Assembly (NCBI RefSeq): GCF_036013525.1
Contig: NZ_CP107853.1
Location: 3,410,001 to 3,474,000, forward strand
Source of the DNA: Nonomuraea sp. NBC_00507
GTDB taxonomy: Bacteria > Actinomycetota > Actinomycetes > Streptosporangiales > Streptosporangiaceae
Length of the DNA stretch: 64,000 nucleotides
Reading direction: 5' to 3'
The notes beneath the pieces are model-generated. The model made no database searches and was not told where the DNA came from. It worked only from the letters and a program-made list of their open reading frames with translations. Shown here one piece after another: positions 35,768-43,592 of the stretch. The stretch's first letter is position 1. Each line of letters begins with the position of its first letter. The translations under genes and the position numbers were made by a program.

Positions 35768-36091
35768 TCAGCCGTTCACCACCTCGTTCCGCGCGCGCTG
35801 CCACACGTGCATGCTGGCGGCGCGAATCTCGGTCGCGTCGCGGAAGCAAGCGGGATAGAGCAGGTTTTCCGGGCCGTCGCCGTTAGGCACGCTGGGGTCA
35901 GGTATAGCCAGAGGTGGCACCTCGACGACTACCCGCCACTCGTCGGGACCGCACTGAGCCAGGACAGTGCCCGGCAGCCACGGCCACGAGTCGCGATCGT
36001 CGTTCTGGTCATCGCGTAGGGGATAACTGACGAGGACGGGGGTGTCCTCGGGGAAACGCCCGTCATTGTCGTCAGGAAGATACTCGATCAT
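35768..36091 (-). CDS. Hypothetical acidic protein
   Basis: The 107-residue protein begins MIEYLPDDNDGRFPEDTPVL and contains SWPWLPGTVLAQCGPDEWRV and LLYPACFRDATEIR. A GGAGAGGAA site lies just before the ATG. The pattern (acidic start, WPWLPG, CGPDEW, YPxCFRDxxEIR) is one I associate with a family of small actinobacterial proteins of unknown function. It is soluble and cytosolic. It overlaps by 20 bases a short upstream frame. Confidence 0.7.
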   Translation of the reverse strand: MIEYLPDDNDGRFPEDTPVLVSYPLRDDQNDDRDSWPWLPGTVLAQCGPDEWRVVVEVPPLAIPDPSVPNGDGPENLLYPACFRDATEIRAASMHVWQRARNEVVNG

Positions 36092-36251
36092 GGGATTCCT
36101 CTCCAGCCCCGGGGAGGAGCCACGGGAGGCGAACCCAGCGTGAGCCGTAGAACCGCTTCAGCTCATGGCCGACAGGCGGACAATCTGGCCAGTTCGCCTG
36201 CCACCGCTCACTCAGTTCAGGCTGCTCATCGAGCACGCAACGCCACGTCAT
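36072..36251 (-). CDS. Short DUF3885-like fragment
   Basis: The 59-residue frame reads LSERWQANWPDCPPVGHELK then RFYGSRWVRLPWLL. The WPDCPPVGH–RWVR pattern is like the N-terminus of DUF3885 proteins, which normally continue with RFHSLPxSKRY; here the likeness ends after RWVR. It is either a truncated relic or a small leader gene for the following one, which it overlaps. Confidence 0.45.
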   Translation of the reverse strand: MTWRCVLDEQPELSERWQANWPDCPPVGHELKRFYGSRWVRLPWLLPGAGEESHDRVSS

Positions 36252-36565
36252 GAGGCCAGCGTAGAGAGATCACCAACCTGGACGCGAAAGCATTTCGCGG
36301 GCCACCGGCCAAGCGGTCTGACGAGGGCCTACCTGGAAAGCGATCACCTCTTCTCCAGGAAACGATCTTCAACGCTGCCCCTCCGTCCCGGGTCGGGCCT
36401 ATTCGTGAACACCTCTGGCCCTCACCTGGGAACTGCCGTACGGAGCAGGGTGAGCGACCAGCCCGGTCAGGAGAGCGTCGGAATCGGCGGCCGGGATGGG
36501 GGCGCGGACTGGGTGACTCAGATGGCCCCTGCGGGGGGTGGCCGTGCCGGAGGCGGGGTTCGACA
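36252..36565. other. Intergenic region, 314 bases
   Basis: There is no credible gene. It contains one copy of the paired GGAAACGATC box (36335–36412), also found at 38.3 and 39.9 kb. Confidence 0.5.
36335..36412 (+). repeat. Paired GGAARCGATC box, copy 1
   Basis: GGAAAGCGATCA (36335) and GGAAACGATCTTC (36358) lie about 22 bases apart and are followed by a TTCGTGAACACC block near 36402, which is also found in copy 2. Confidence 0.65.
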
Positions 36566-37270
36566 TCACATCGACGCGGGTGCCGCCGCGTGCGCCTGCG
36601 GCGCTTGGTCGAGGGCGTGACGGCGGACGCCGCGGGCCAGCAGGTAGATGATCATCCAGAACTCGCCCACGGTCGCGGGATACACAAGGGCGTCAGCGAC
36701 AACTCTTGCCTCGGGAGCGAGGTACCCGAGGAACGCGCTGAGTACATAGCCGATGCCGCCGATGATGAGCACCCAGCCCAGTGGGCGCGGCATCCACCTG
36801 GAGCGGAGCACGCAGGAGCCCATGGGGATGAGCCACAGGCCGAAGAAGAGCGCGCCCACGCCCCATAGGTGGCCGCTGACCAGGTACAGGAGTTGGACGG
36901 TCGTTGCCGCGTCGCCGACCGGGTTGAGCGCGACCTCAACCGCCGCCGCAAGCAGCGCCGCGCTGCCGAGGACCGCGACCGCGTTGACGAGGCCGAAGGC
37001 GGCGATGCCGCTGGCGGCAAGGGAGTCTGCGGTGCGGAACAGGCGGTAGAACCATAGGGCGGTGAGCGCCTGAGTGAGGACGATGAGCAGCTCAAGAGCG
37101 ACCCCGGCGCGCGCGAGCGACTCGTTCGCGACCAGGTGGGCCAGCGTTGCACCGGGATCGTCGGCCGCGAATAGTTGCGGCCGGATGGTCAGGAATCCGA
37201 GTGCGCCGGTGATGGCGAGGCCGAGGTAGAGCAACCCGGTCATGCGGGCAGTGCGGATCAGCGCGGGCAT
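36566..37270 (-). CDS. DUF4386-family membrane protein
   Basis: The 234-residue protein has six hydrophobic segments and the DUF4386 features RTARMTGLLYLGLAITG at the N-terminus, LGSAALLAAAVEVALNPV, a central YLVSGHLWGVGALFFGLWLI and SRWMPRPLGWVLIIGGIGYV. An excellent AAGGAG site precedes the ATG. The function of the family is unknown. It is divergent from a TetR regulator, which very likely controls it through the palindrome between them. Confidence 0.85.
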   Translation of the reverse strand: MPALIRTARMTGLLYLGLAITGALGFLTIRPQLFAADDPGATLAHLVANESLARAGVALELLIVLTQALTALWFYRLFRTADSLAASGIAAFGLVNAVAVLGSAALLAAAVEVALNPVGDAATTVQLLYLVSGHLWGVGALFFGLWLIPMGSCVLRSRWMPRPLGWVLIIGGIGYVLSAFLGYLAPEARVVADALVYPATVGEFWMIIYLLARGVRRHALDQAPQAHAAAPASM

Positions 37271-37329
37271 GGTGGCTCCTTCAGACGCTGTGCCGGCTCG
37301 TGCGATCGGCTGGTCGACCGAACGGGACT

Positions 37330-37364
37330 ACCTTACAGCGTAAGACAACCATACCATGTAAGGT
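37330..37364. promoter_or_regulatory. TetR operator between divergent genes
   Basis: ACCTTACA (37330–37337) and TGTAAGGT (37357–37364) form a perfect 8-bp inverted repeat, and CTTAC–AGC–GTAAG (37332–37344) forms a second one nested in it. Both lie between the DUF4386 gene and the TetR gene. Confidence 0.75.
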
Positions 37365-37386
37365 GCTGACAAGAGTTGGGAGTCGG

Positions 37387-38082
37387 GTGAGAGGGAAGGC
37401 ATCTCGGGAGCCGCTGAGTCGCGAGCGCGTGCTGGTGGCGGCGGTCGCCTTGGTGGATGCGGAGGGGATCCAGGCGCTGACGATGCGTCGCCTCGCCGCC
37501 GATCTCGGCGTCGAGGCCATGTCGCTGTACTATCACCTGCCCGGCAAGGAGGCCCTGCTCGACGGTCTCGTTGAGAGCGTGATCGATCAGATCGATGCCG
37601 CGGTAAGCCACCTCGACGCGACTGCGATTGAGGGAGACTGGCGTACACGGTTGCGGCAGCGGTTCCTGGCGGCGCGTGAAGTCATGCTGCGTCATCCGTG
37701 GGCGCCCGGGCTGATCGTCTCGCGCCCGACCATCCCGGTCGGCGTGTACGCGTACTATGACGGGATCGTGGGCACGTTGGTCGGCACCGGATTCTCCTAC
37801 AGAATCGCGCACCGGGCACTGCACGCGTTCGGCAGCCTGCCTTTCGGGTTCGCGCAGGAGATCTTCACTCCCGCGTCGGCGGGGGGGAGCCTTGAGGTCG
37901 ACGTCGCGGAGGCAGAGTTCGCCGCGATGGCCGAGGCCCTGCCTCACCTGACCGCGATGGTGGCAAACGAGATCCACGACGTCGCCGACGCCACGCTGGG
38001 TTGGTGCGACAGTCAGGTCGAGTTCGAGTTCACTCTCGACCTGCTCTTGGACGGGCTCGAACGCCTTCGCGGTCAGGCGTGA
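37387..38082 (+). CDS. TetR-family repressor
   Basis: The 231-residue protein has a helix-turn-helix domain (LSRERVLVAAVALVDAEG, LTMRRLAADLGVEAMSLYYH) and a TetR_C-type ligand domain (LRHPWAPGLIVSRPTIPVGV, HALHAFGS-type helices). The GTG at 37387 has GGGAG five bases before it; an earlier GTG at 37363 lies inside the operator and is less likely. It probably represses itself and the divergent DUF4386 gene and is released by a small lipophilic molecule. Confidence 0.85.
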   Translation: MRGKASREPLSRERVLVAAVALVDAEGIQALTMRRLAADLGVEAMSLYYHLPGKEALLDGLVESVIDQIDAAVSHLDATAIEGDWRTRLRQRFLAAREVMLRHPWAPGLIVSRPTIPVGVYAYYDGIVGTLVGTGFSYRIAHRALHAFGSLPFGFAQEIFTPASAGGSLEVDVAEAEFAAMAEALPHLTAMVANEIHDVADATLGWCDSQVEFEFTLDLLLDGLERLRGQA

Positions 38083-38306
38083 CCAGGCGTCGGCATGCGC
38101 CCGAGCGGCTGCTGCCCTCGGCGCTTTCCTCGGAGGCCGCGTCGTCGACTCCTTCTCGGTCTCCACCGTGATGATCTGCGGCGGGGCTGACCGCTCTGCT
38201 CATGGCGGTATCCCAATGGTCACTCACCAAATCCCGCTGAGCGGGCGCCCTGCATCCCCGCAGCCGACAGGAGCCGCAGCTAGGCCGTCCAAACAGCCTC
38301 GACCTC

Positions 38307-38386
38307 GGGAAACGATCAACCTGAGTCCGGGAAGCGATCTTCAGAGCCTTGCTTCCGTACCAGTTCAGGCTGACTCGTGAACACCC
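38307..38386 (+). repeat. Paired GGAARCGATC box, copy 2
   Basis: GGGAAACGATCA (38307–38318), ten bases, GGGAAGCGATCT (38329–38340), then CTCGTGAACACC near 38374. It has the same spacing as copy 3. Confidence 0.75.
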
Positions 38387-38445
38387 CACCAACCCAGGGC
38401 CATTCTTGAGACGGCTGGACTGAAGTTGACGGGATTTGATCATCG

Positions 38446-38480
38446 GGATCGGGCGGGATCTCGTCGTTTCAGGGGTTTCC
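38446..38480 (+). repeat. GGGATCTCGTCGTTTCAGG repeat, copy 1
   Basis: This copy shares GGGCGGGATCTCGTCGTTTC followed by AGGGGTT-CCGA with 39972–40000 and, with three changes, with 52724–52755. All three are in the same orientation and outside genes. Confidence 0.75.
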
Positions 38481-38589
38481 GAACAGCCCTACCCACCTGC
38501 CGCATTCACGCCATGTAAACGGCCAAAGCACTGGCAGTCACTACGGGGCTTAAAGATCCTTCAGCCCACGCATCGTCCATGGGGGACAG

Positions 38590-38747
38590 CCGAAGGCCGG
38601 TGCGGGCGAGCGCGATCTGGCGCCCCGGTAGGCGTCGTGCACCTCCGCGGACCGGATCGAACCACCCGGCTCGGCGATGTAGCGGACGCCGTGGCGGTAG
38701 GCGTGGTCGACATTGTCGCGAAAGGGAGGCGGCCCACTCCCCGGCAT
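38590..38747 (-). pseudogene. PurH (AICAR transformylase) C-terminal fragment
   Basis: The frame reads PFRDNVDHAYRHGVRYIAEP then GGSIRSAEVHDA, unmistakable for the C-terminal end of AICAR transformylase. After HDAYRGA a shift by one base recovers QIALARTGLRL, the family's tail. Everything upstream of PFRDN is missing. It is a dead fragment of about 50 codons. Confidence 0.75.
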
Positions 38748-38752
38748 TGGAC

Positions 38753-39235
38753 TCAGCGCGGCGACGGCAGGACGGACAACTCGCAGGCGTAGGAGTCAGC
38801 CGGCGCGCTCAGCACCCAGACGATCATCGCCGCCAGCGTCTTCGGCCGGATGCAGAGCTGGGGATCGTACGGGCGCCCGAAGGCGCTCCTGACCTCCCCC
38901 AGCAGGTCGGTCGCCGTCGCTGTGGGATAGACCGTGATGACACGTATCCCATGGGCGGCCTCCTCCTCACGCAGAGAATCGGCCAACTCCCGCAGCGCCG
39001 CCTTGCTGCCGACGAACGCCGACCAGCGGGGCACACCGGTCATCCCGGGCGAGGCGTTGACAAAGATCACATGCCCCCTGGACCGCCGCAACGCGGGCAA
39101 CGTCAGCCGCACCAGCTCGGCGGCGGAGGCCACGTTCACCGCCAGCGTCCGCCGCACGTCTCAGGGCCGGCCTCGGCGACGGCTTCGACGGGAGAGATTC
39201 CCGCGCAATGCACCAGCAGGAAGAGCGTCCTCGTC
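38753..39235 (-). pseudogene. Short-chain dehydrogenase relic
   Basis: The longer piece reads RRTLAVNVASAAELVRLTLP, GHVIFVNASPGMTGVPRWSA and FVGSKAALRELADSLREEEA, followed by IRVITVYPTATATDLL. In another frame just upstream, LFLLVHCAGISPVEAVAEAG gives the NAG-type motif. Joining them needs a frame change near 39160. The Rossmann GxxxGxG start is missing and the catalytic Tyr (YxxxK) is Phe. It is almost surely inactive. Confidence 0.65.
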
Positions 39236-39378
39236 TACGACGGCGATGTAGCCGTAGCAGGGCGGGCCGTGCCGGTAGCCGTTGGCGGCATGCTGCCGCT
39301 GGCCGCGCATCGACTGCAGGAAGTACGGCTGGCGCGCGGCAATCAACGCGGTGGGCTCCCCGGACGGGGCCGCCAGGT

Positions 39379-39699
39379 TCAGGCTCTGAAACTGTAGGCG
39401 CGCTCGACGTGGGCGATCCGAACGTCGTAGTACTCGTACCAGCGCTCGCGTCCGAGCCGTTGCGCCTCCAGGTGCTCGACGTCGGCCTTCCAACTGGCGA
39501 TCGACTCGGCGTCGGCGTAGTAGATCACCGTCAGTTCGTGGCCATCGGCTCTGGCGACGGACTCGCGGCCCAGGTAGCCCGGCCACTTGGTGCCAAGCTC
39601 GACCATCCGGGCCGCCATCTCGTCATATCCCTCTAGGCCCGTGTCCTTCAGCTTCTGAGTGATGATTACCGCATAGTAGGGGGGTGTAATAGGCGTCAT
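39379..39699 (-). CDS. Antibiotic biosynthesis monooxygenase (ABM)-domain protein
   Basis: The 106-residue protein has the small ferredoxin-like ABM fold: YYAVIITQKLKDTGLEGYDE, MVELGTKWPGYLGRESVARA, ELTVIYYADAESIASWKADV and HLEAQRLGRERWYEYYDVRI. Such proteins oxidise small aromatics or act as heme-degrading or stress proteins; the substrate is unknown. It is intact, but its ribosome-binding site is weak. It lies between relics and repeats. Confidence 0.75.
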   Translation of the reverse strand: MTPITPPYYAVIITQKLKDTGLEGYDEMAARMVELGTKWPGYLGRESVARADGHELTVIYYADAESIASWKADVEHLEAQRLGRERWYEYYDVRIAHVERAYSFRA

Positions 39700-39916
39700 G
39701 CACCTATGCTACTGACGGTTCGCCCTCGGCGATCGCGTCGCACTCGCTCCCGGCACGCTTTGCGTTCAGTCGAGACGTCCAGGGCGCCGCCGACTGGGGT
39801 CACTGGCACTGCTGAACTGAGCCTTGCGATCACCGACCGTGATCATCCCCATCAACTGCGCCATACCTCGGTATCTGGCCTGGTTCTTGTGGCGCTATTC
39901 GGCCCGCCGAACAGCT

Positions 39917-39950
39917 GGGAAACGATCAGTTGTGCTGAGGGAAGCGATCA
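39917..39950 (+). repeat. Paired GGAARCGATC box, copy 3
   Basis: GGGAAACGATCA (39917–39928), ten bases, then GGGAAGCGATCA (39939–39950). Confidence 0.75.
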
Positions 39951-39971
39951 TCACCATCCCTGACTCGGTGC

Positions 39972-40035
39972 AGGATCGGGCGGGATCTCGTCGTTTCAGG
40001 GGTTCCGAGTCTGGTTCTGCCGGGGTTGGGCCCAT
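39972..40035 (+). repeat. GGGATCTCGTCGTTTCAGG repeat, copy 2
   Basis: This is the longest copy: GGGATCTCGTCGTTTCAGGG, GTTCCGAGTCTGGTTCTGCC and GGGGTTGGG. The second half matches the copy at 52.7 kb. Confidence 0.75.
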
Positions 40036-40258
40036 GGATCGGGCGCGGTGAAGGGCTCGGGTGCTGTCTCGCGACTGTTGGAGCGCGGTGGACGAACCGG
40101 TGGGCATGGCGAAGCCCTCGGCTGGCGGCTCCGTCAACCGATCTGGGCGGAGCCCTTCGCGAGCACAACCCGCTGCCGAAGAAGCCAGGCGGTAGTACCG
40201 AGGGTCCTGGCCTGCCATAGGGGCCCGCATTACCCGACCGGCCGTTTCCGGCGGGGAC

Positions 40259-40297
40259 TTGACCCTGACGCTGCGTCAGGGGTTGAGCATCGGACCC
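40259..40297 (+). promoter_or_regulatory. MerR-type promoter/operator, leaderless start
   Basis: TTGACC (40259–40264) and a -10-like GAGCAT (40285–40290) are 20 bp apart, the long spacer typical of MerR-activated promoters. The spacer holds a perfect palindrome CCTGACGC–T–GCGTCAGG (40264–40280). The ATG at 40298 would be at or next to the transcription start, so the mRNA is probably leaderless. A MerR gene follows at 41529. Confidence 0.8.
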
Positions 40298-41416
40298 ATG
40301 ACGAATTCAACGACATCGATGACGACGGCAGGCGACGGATACGACCGATCGGTGCTGGAGGCCGACCTGAAGGCCATCCACGCGAAGGGAGTCTCCGGAC
40401 TGCTCGCCGCCGTGCACACCGGCAGGGAACTGCTGACCGCTCGCGCCGGCGTGGCGGACCTCGCTTCCGATCGGCCGATCGCCTACGACAGTTACTTCCG
40501 GATGGGCAGCACGGCCAAGACGTTCACCGCCACCGTGGCACTCCAGCTTGTGGGCGAGGGACGGCTCTCGCTCGATGACACCGTCGACGACTGGCTCCCG
40601 GGCATGGTCCGCGGCAACGGCAACGACGGCACCAAGATCACCGTCAAGCAGCTACTCCAGCAGACCAGCGGGCTGGCCGAGTACATGTACGACGTTCCGA
40701 TCTGGACGACGAAGGACTTCCTGGAACATCGGTACGACTCGTACACCTCGCAGCAGCTCGTGGCCATCGCCATGCGGCACGAGCCCAAATGGCTGCCCGG
40801 ACCGGACGAGCGGCGCTGGAGCTACTCGAACACCAACTACGTCCTGGCCGGGATGATCATTGAGAAGGTCACCGGCAACGAGCGATCGCGGGAGGTGATG
40901 GACCGGATCATCCGTCCCCTTGGGCTGGATCACACCTTCTCCCCCGGGGACGATCCGCGGCTTCCGGATCCCCACCCGATGGGCTATACGGAGTTTCCCG
41001 GCAGCGCCGAGCCGGTGGAGACGACCGAGATGAACCCCACCCCGTTCGATGCCGCGGGCGATCTCATCACCACGGCGGCCGATCTCGTGCGGTTCTGGCA
41101 GGGACTGCTCGGGGGCGAGCTTCTCAAGCCCGCCCAGCTCGCGGCGATGAAGGAGACCGTTCCCGCTGCCGAATGGGATCCTGTCTTCCCCGGCGCAGGC
41201 TACGGCCTGGGCATCGGCCAGTTCCAGTCCTCCTGCGGCACGTACTGGGGTCACGCCGGCAACACTCCCGGGCACTGCACCCACAGCGGCTTCACCGAGG
41301 ACGGCCGCCGTGGGATGGTCCTGCTCACGACGTTGTGGGTCTTCAACGAGAACGCGCTCCCCACCGAGAAACTCATCAACGACGCGATGGACCACCTGAT
41401 GTGCGACACGAGATGA
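40298..41416 (+). CDS. Serine hydrolase, beta-lactamase class C / S12 family
   Basis: The 372-residue protein has all three motifs of the penicillin-binding fold: SxxK in MGSTAKTFTATVALQL (Ser near residue 70), YxN in WSYSNTNYVLAG (near 185) and the third-strand motif HAG in YWGHAGNTPGHC (near 322). There is no signal peptide, so it is a cytosolic esterase/amidase rather than a secreted beta-lactamase. The start at 40298 is supported by the promoter directly before it. It is probably controlled by the MerR regulator encoded next. Confidence 0.85.
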   Translation: MTNSTTSMTTAGDGYDRSVLEADLKAIHAKGVSGLLAAVHTGRELLTARAGVADLASDRPIAYDSYFRMGSTAKTFTATVALQLVGEGRLSLDDTVDDWLPGMVRGNGNDGTKITVKQLLQQTSGLAEYMYDVPIWTTKDFLEHRYDSYTSQQLVAIAMRHEPKWLPGPDERRWSYSNTNYVLAGMIIEKVTGNERSREVMDRIIRPLGLDHTFSPGDDPRLPDPHPMGYTEFPGSAEPVETTEMNPTPFDAAGDLITTAADLVRFWQGLLGGELLKPAQLAAMKETVPAAEWDPVFPGAGYGLGIGQFQSSCGTYWGHAGNTPGHCTHSGFTEDGRRGMVLLTTLWVFNENALPTEKLINDAMDHLMCDTR

Positions 41417-41528
41417 TCTTTTCCGGGTACGGCCGCGCGGCCGTACCCGGACACATGGGTGATTGCCTGCTGGCAGTATCACAACGGACTACCCGCTCCA
41501 GGTGGCGGGAGCAAGGGGGGAAGTACGG

Positions 41529-42254
41529 GTGCTCACCATCGGCCAGCTCGCCGCGCATGCCGGCGTGACCGTACGCGCTGTGCGCCACTATCACCATGTC
41601 GGTCTGCTGGCCGAACCCGAGCGGGATGCCTCCGGTTACCGCCAGTACGGCGCCGCGGCGGTCGTGGACCTGATCCGGATCAAGACCCTGGCCGATGCCG
41701 GGGTCCCGCTCGCCCGCATCGACGAGCTTCTGCACGCAGGACCGGAGCAGTTCGCCGCGGCCATCACCGAGATCGACCGTTCGCTCGCCGAGAAGATGGA
41801 CCAGTTGCGCGAGCACCGCGAGCGGATCTCCGAGCTCGCCGCCGGTGACCGGCTGTTTCTGCCGGACGACGTCGTGCATCTCCTCGATCGCGAACGCGCC
41901 CTGGGGGTCGCCGAGGGCCTGGTTCGCCTGGAACGCGACGTCTGGATCATGTTAGTGGCGCAGACGCCGCAGGCCATCCCCCAATGGGTCGCCGCGAAGA
42001 ACGCCGCACTCGACGATCCAGCATTCGTCCAGCTCTACCGGGCCATCTCCCACGCACTGGACTTGCCCCCCACCGATCCGCGGCTGCCCGAACTCGCCGA
42101 ACAGATCAAGGCCTGGCACACGCGCAACATCGATCGGCCCGGCCCCACCGTCGACACCCCGGTCGACATGATGTTCTCCCACGTTCTGCAGTCGTCACCG
42201 ACGCTACGGCGGTTGCTGGCTCCCAGCGGCGCTGATTTTGCCAGCGAGTGGTAG
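41529..42254 (+). CDS. MerR-family transcriptional regulator
   Basis: The 241-residue protein begins (GTG at 41529 after GGGGGGAAG) with LTIGQLAAHAGVTVRAVRHY and HHVGLLAEPERDASGYRQYG, the MerR winged helix, followed by a dimer coiled coil (SLAEKMDQLREHRERISELA) and a helical effector part. No metal-binding cysteines are visible, so it likely senses an organic compound or stress. The palindrome inside the promoter of the upstream serine hydrolase is its probable target. Confidence 0.87.
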   Translation: MLTIGQLAAHAGVTVRAVRHYHHVGLLAEPERDASGYRQYGAAAVVDLIRIKTLADAGVPLARIDELLHAGPEQFAAAITEIDRSLAEKMDQLREHRERISELAAGDRLFLPDDVVHLLDRERALGVAEGLVRLERDVWIMLVAQTPQAIPQWVAAKNAALDDPAFVQLYRAISHALDLPPTDPRLPELAEQIKAWHTRNIDRPGPTVDTPVDMMFSHVLQSSPTLRRLLAPSGADFASEW

Positions 42255-42408
42255 CAGCGTGTGCCGTCAGTCAGCGTGGACAGCGCTCCCGAGCTGATCG
42301 GGCTTGGAACGTCGGTGAGATGTAGCAGCACTCAAAGACTCGATTGCTCACCCAGCGTGCTGCCAGGTCAGTCCCGTAATCCTTGATGGTGGGGCACCTG
42401 CAACACGC

Positions 42409-42450
42409 CGAAGAGTGCCGGACACTTACCAAGGTGTCCGGCACTCTTCG
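42409..42450. repeat. Perfect 17-bp inverted repeat
   Basis: CGAAGAGTGCCGGACAC (42409–42425) and GTGTCCGGCACTCTTCG (42434–42450) are exact reverse complements around an 8-base loop. No T run follows on either strand. It could end the merR transcript or mark the edge of the transposase relic next to it. Confidence 0.8.
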
Positions 42451-42470
42451 CAAGGAGACTTTGTGACACA

Positions 42471-42734
42471 TCAAGGTGCTGGGAGGGGCCGGGCCGCCGT
42501 CGCGGATCGAACTGATCGGCGTTCGGGTCCCAGTACGCGGGATCGCAGGAGGCCGGCTGTCGGCCAGGCAGGCGTGCGTATCGTCGGGGTGAGGCGGTCG
42601 GGATCGAGCCCGAGGTGCTCGTGGGCGGTCGGGGACAGGGAGAAGGCGGCCAGTCGCCAGGCTTCGGCCAGGGTTGCTTTGCCACTGTGGTGGATCGAGA
42701 GCAGGAGACAGACGAGCACGGCCCGGATGGGCAT
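42471..42734 (-). pseudogene. Transposase fragment
   Basis: The piece MPIRAVLVCLLLSIHHSGKA / TLAEAWRLAAFSLSPTAHEH resembles the N-terminal part of a transposase class seen in Actinobacteria. After about 45 residues the likeness is lost and composition turns Pro/Arg-rich. No start, catalytic acids or complete ends are visible. The family name is uncertain. Confidence 0.4.
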
Positions 42735-42831
42735 TCCCGCCTTGCGAGGCGTCGTTGCTGATCGCAGGCAGGAAGTTGAGAAACCGCCTTCCGTTCTTGT
42801 CCTGAGATCACCTCGGCACGTGGAGCATCCC

Positions 42832-43515
42832 CTACGGCGTCTTCCCTTCAGCAGTTGAGGAGGGTTGCATGCGGGCGGCGTCTCCGCCTCGGGGCAGGAT
42901 GCGCTGGATGGCCTTTCGGGACCCGGTGACCTGCATGCCTTGTTCCTCTGCGTCGGCGAGGGGGAGCCGGCCGCTGAAGAGGGCGAGGATGCGCGGTGGT
43001 GGGCCGGTGATAGTCGCATCGGCGTTCGGGTCGGCCCCCAGGCGGAGCGAGACCTGGCCGGCGTCGGCGTCGACCACCACCGTCTGATCCCCGGCGCAGA
43101 TCTGGATCGAGGACGGGGACTGGTCGGGTTCGTGGTCGGCGAGGAACATCCGAACAGGCAGGCGCAGCCATTGGCCCCGAAAGGCATCGTCGGGCCGGTA
43201 GTCGCTCATCAGCGGCACGCCCCAGCGGCCGAGCTCGAAGATCACTGCCCCCAGATCGGCGCCGCGATCGGTGAGCCGGAACAAGGTGGTGGCGACCGGG
43301 GGCGGGGCGTCCTCGCGGTCCACGAGGCCGGCGGCCTCCATCTCGCGCAGACGGTCTGCGAGCAGGTTGGTGGCGATTCCCGGCAATCCGGAGCGCAGGT
43401 CGGTGTAGCGGGAGGGACCGCGGGCCAGGAGCTCGCGGACGATCAGCAGCGTCCATCGATCGCCGACGACATCGAGGGCTTTGGCCACGGAGCAGTACTG
43501 GCTGTAGGAGCGCAT
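42832..43515 (-). CDS. HxlR-family regulator
   Basis: The 227-residue protein has the HxlR winged helix: YSQYCSVAKALDVVGDRWTL, LIVRELLARGPSRYTDLRSG, LADRLREMEAAGLVDRE and LTDRGADLGAVIFELGRWG. A second domain (about 130–215, VVVDADAGQVSLRLGADPNA) resembles SCP-2-like sterol/lipid-binding parts, a fusion found in some regulators. It is divergent from the MFS exporter and probably controls it. Confidence 0.85.
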   Translation of the reverse strand: MRSYSQYCSVAKALDVVGDRWTLLIVRELLARGPSRYTDLRSGLPGIATNLLADRLREMEAAGLVDREDAPPPVATTLFRLTDRGADLGAVIFELGRWGVPLMSDYRPDDAFRGQWLRLPVRMFLADHEPDQSPSSIQICAGDQTVVVDADAGQVSLRLGADPNADATITGPPPRILALFSGRLPLADAEEQGMQVTGSRKAIQRILPRGGDAARMQPSSTAEGKTP

Positions 43516-43557
43516 GAGATCAGTCTATCGCTTAGCTTGAAACTCTCATGCAATAAC

Positions 43558-43592
43558 TTGATTTTCTTGTCTTATTACTTTAAAAGTTTGTC
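43558..43592 (+). promoter_or_regulatory. Promoter of MFS exporter, leaderless
   Basis: TTGATT (43558–43563), 17-bp spacer, TAAAAG (43581–43586); the ATG is at 43593, seven bases after the -10. The 77-bp gap to hxlR is very AT-rich for this genome. Confidence 0.65.

Larger units (their letters stand above)
38083..38589. other. Intergenic region with repeats, about 500 bases
   Basis: There is no gene. It holds one paired GGAAACGATC box (38307–38386) and one copy of a second repeat (38446–38480). Confidence 0.5.
39700..40258. other. Intergenic region with repeats, 560 bases
   Basis: There is no credible gene. It carries the third paired GGAAACGATC box (39917–39950) and the second copy of the other repeat (39972–40035), only 21 bases apart. 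Confidence 0.5.

Noticed and set aside
39235..39378. Serine-recombinase-like zinc ribbon fragment on the minus strand
   Set aside because: A few words (MRGQRQHAANGYRHGPPCYG) are suggestive, but the cysteine pattern is incomplete and the likeness may be chance.
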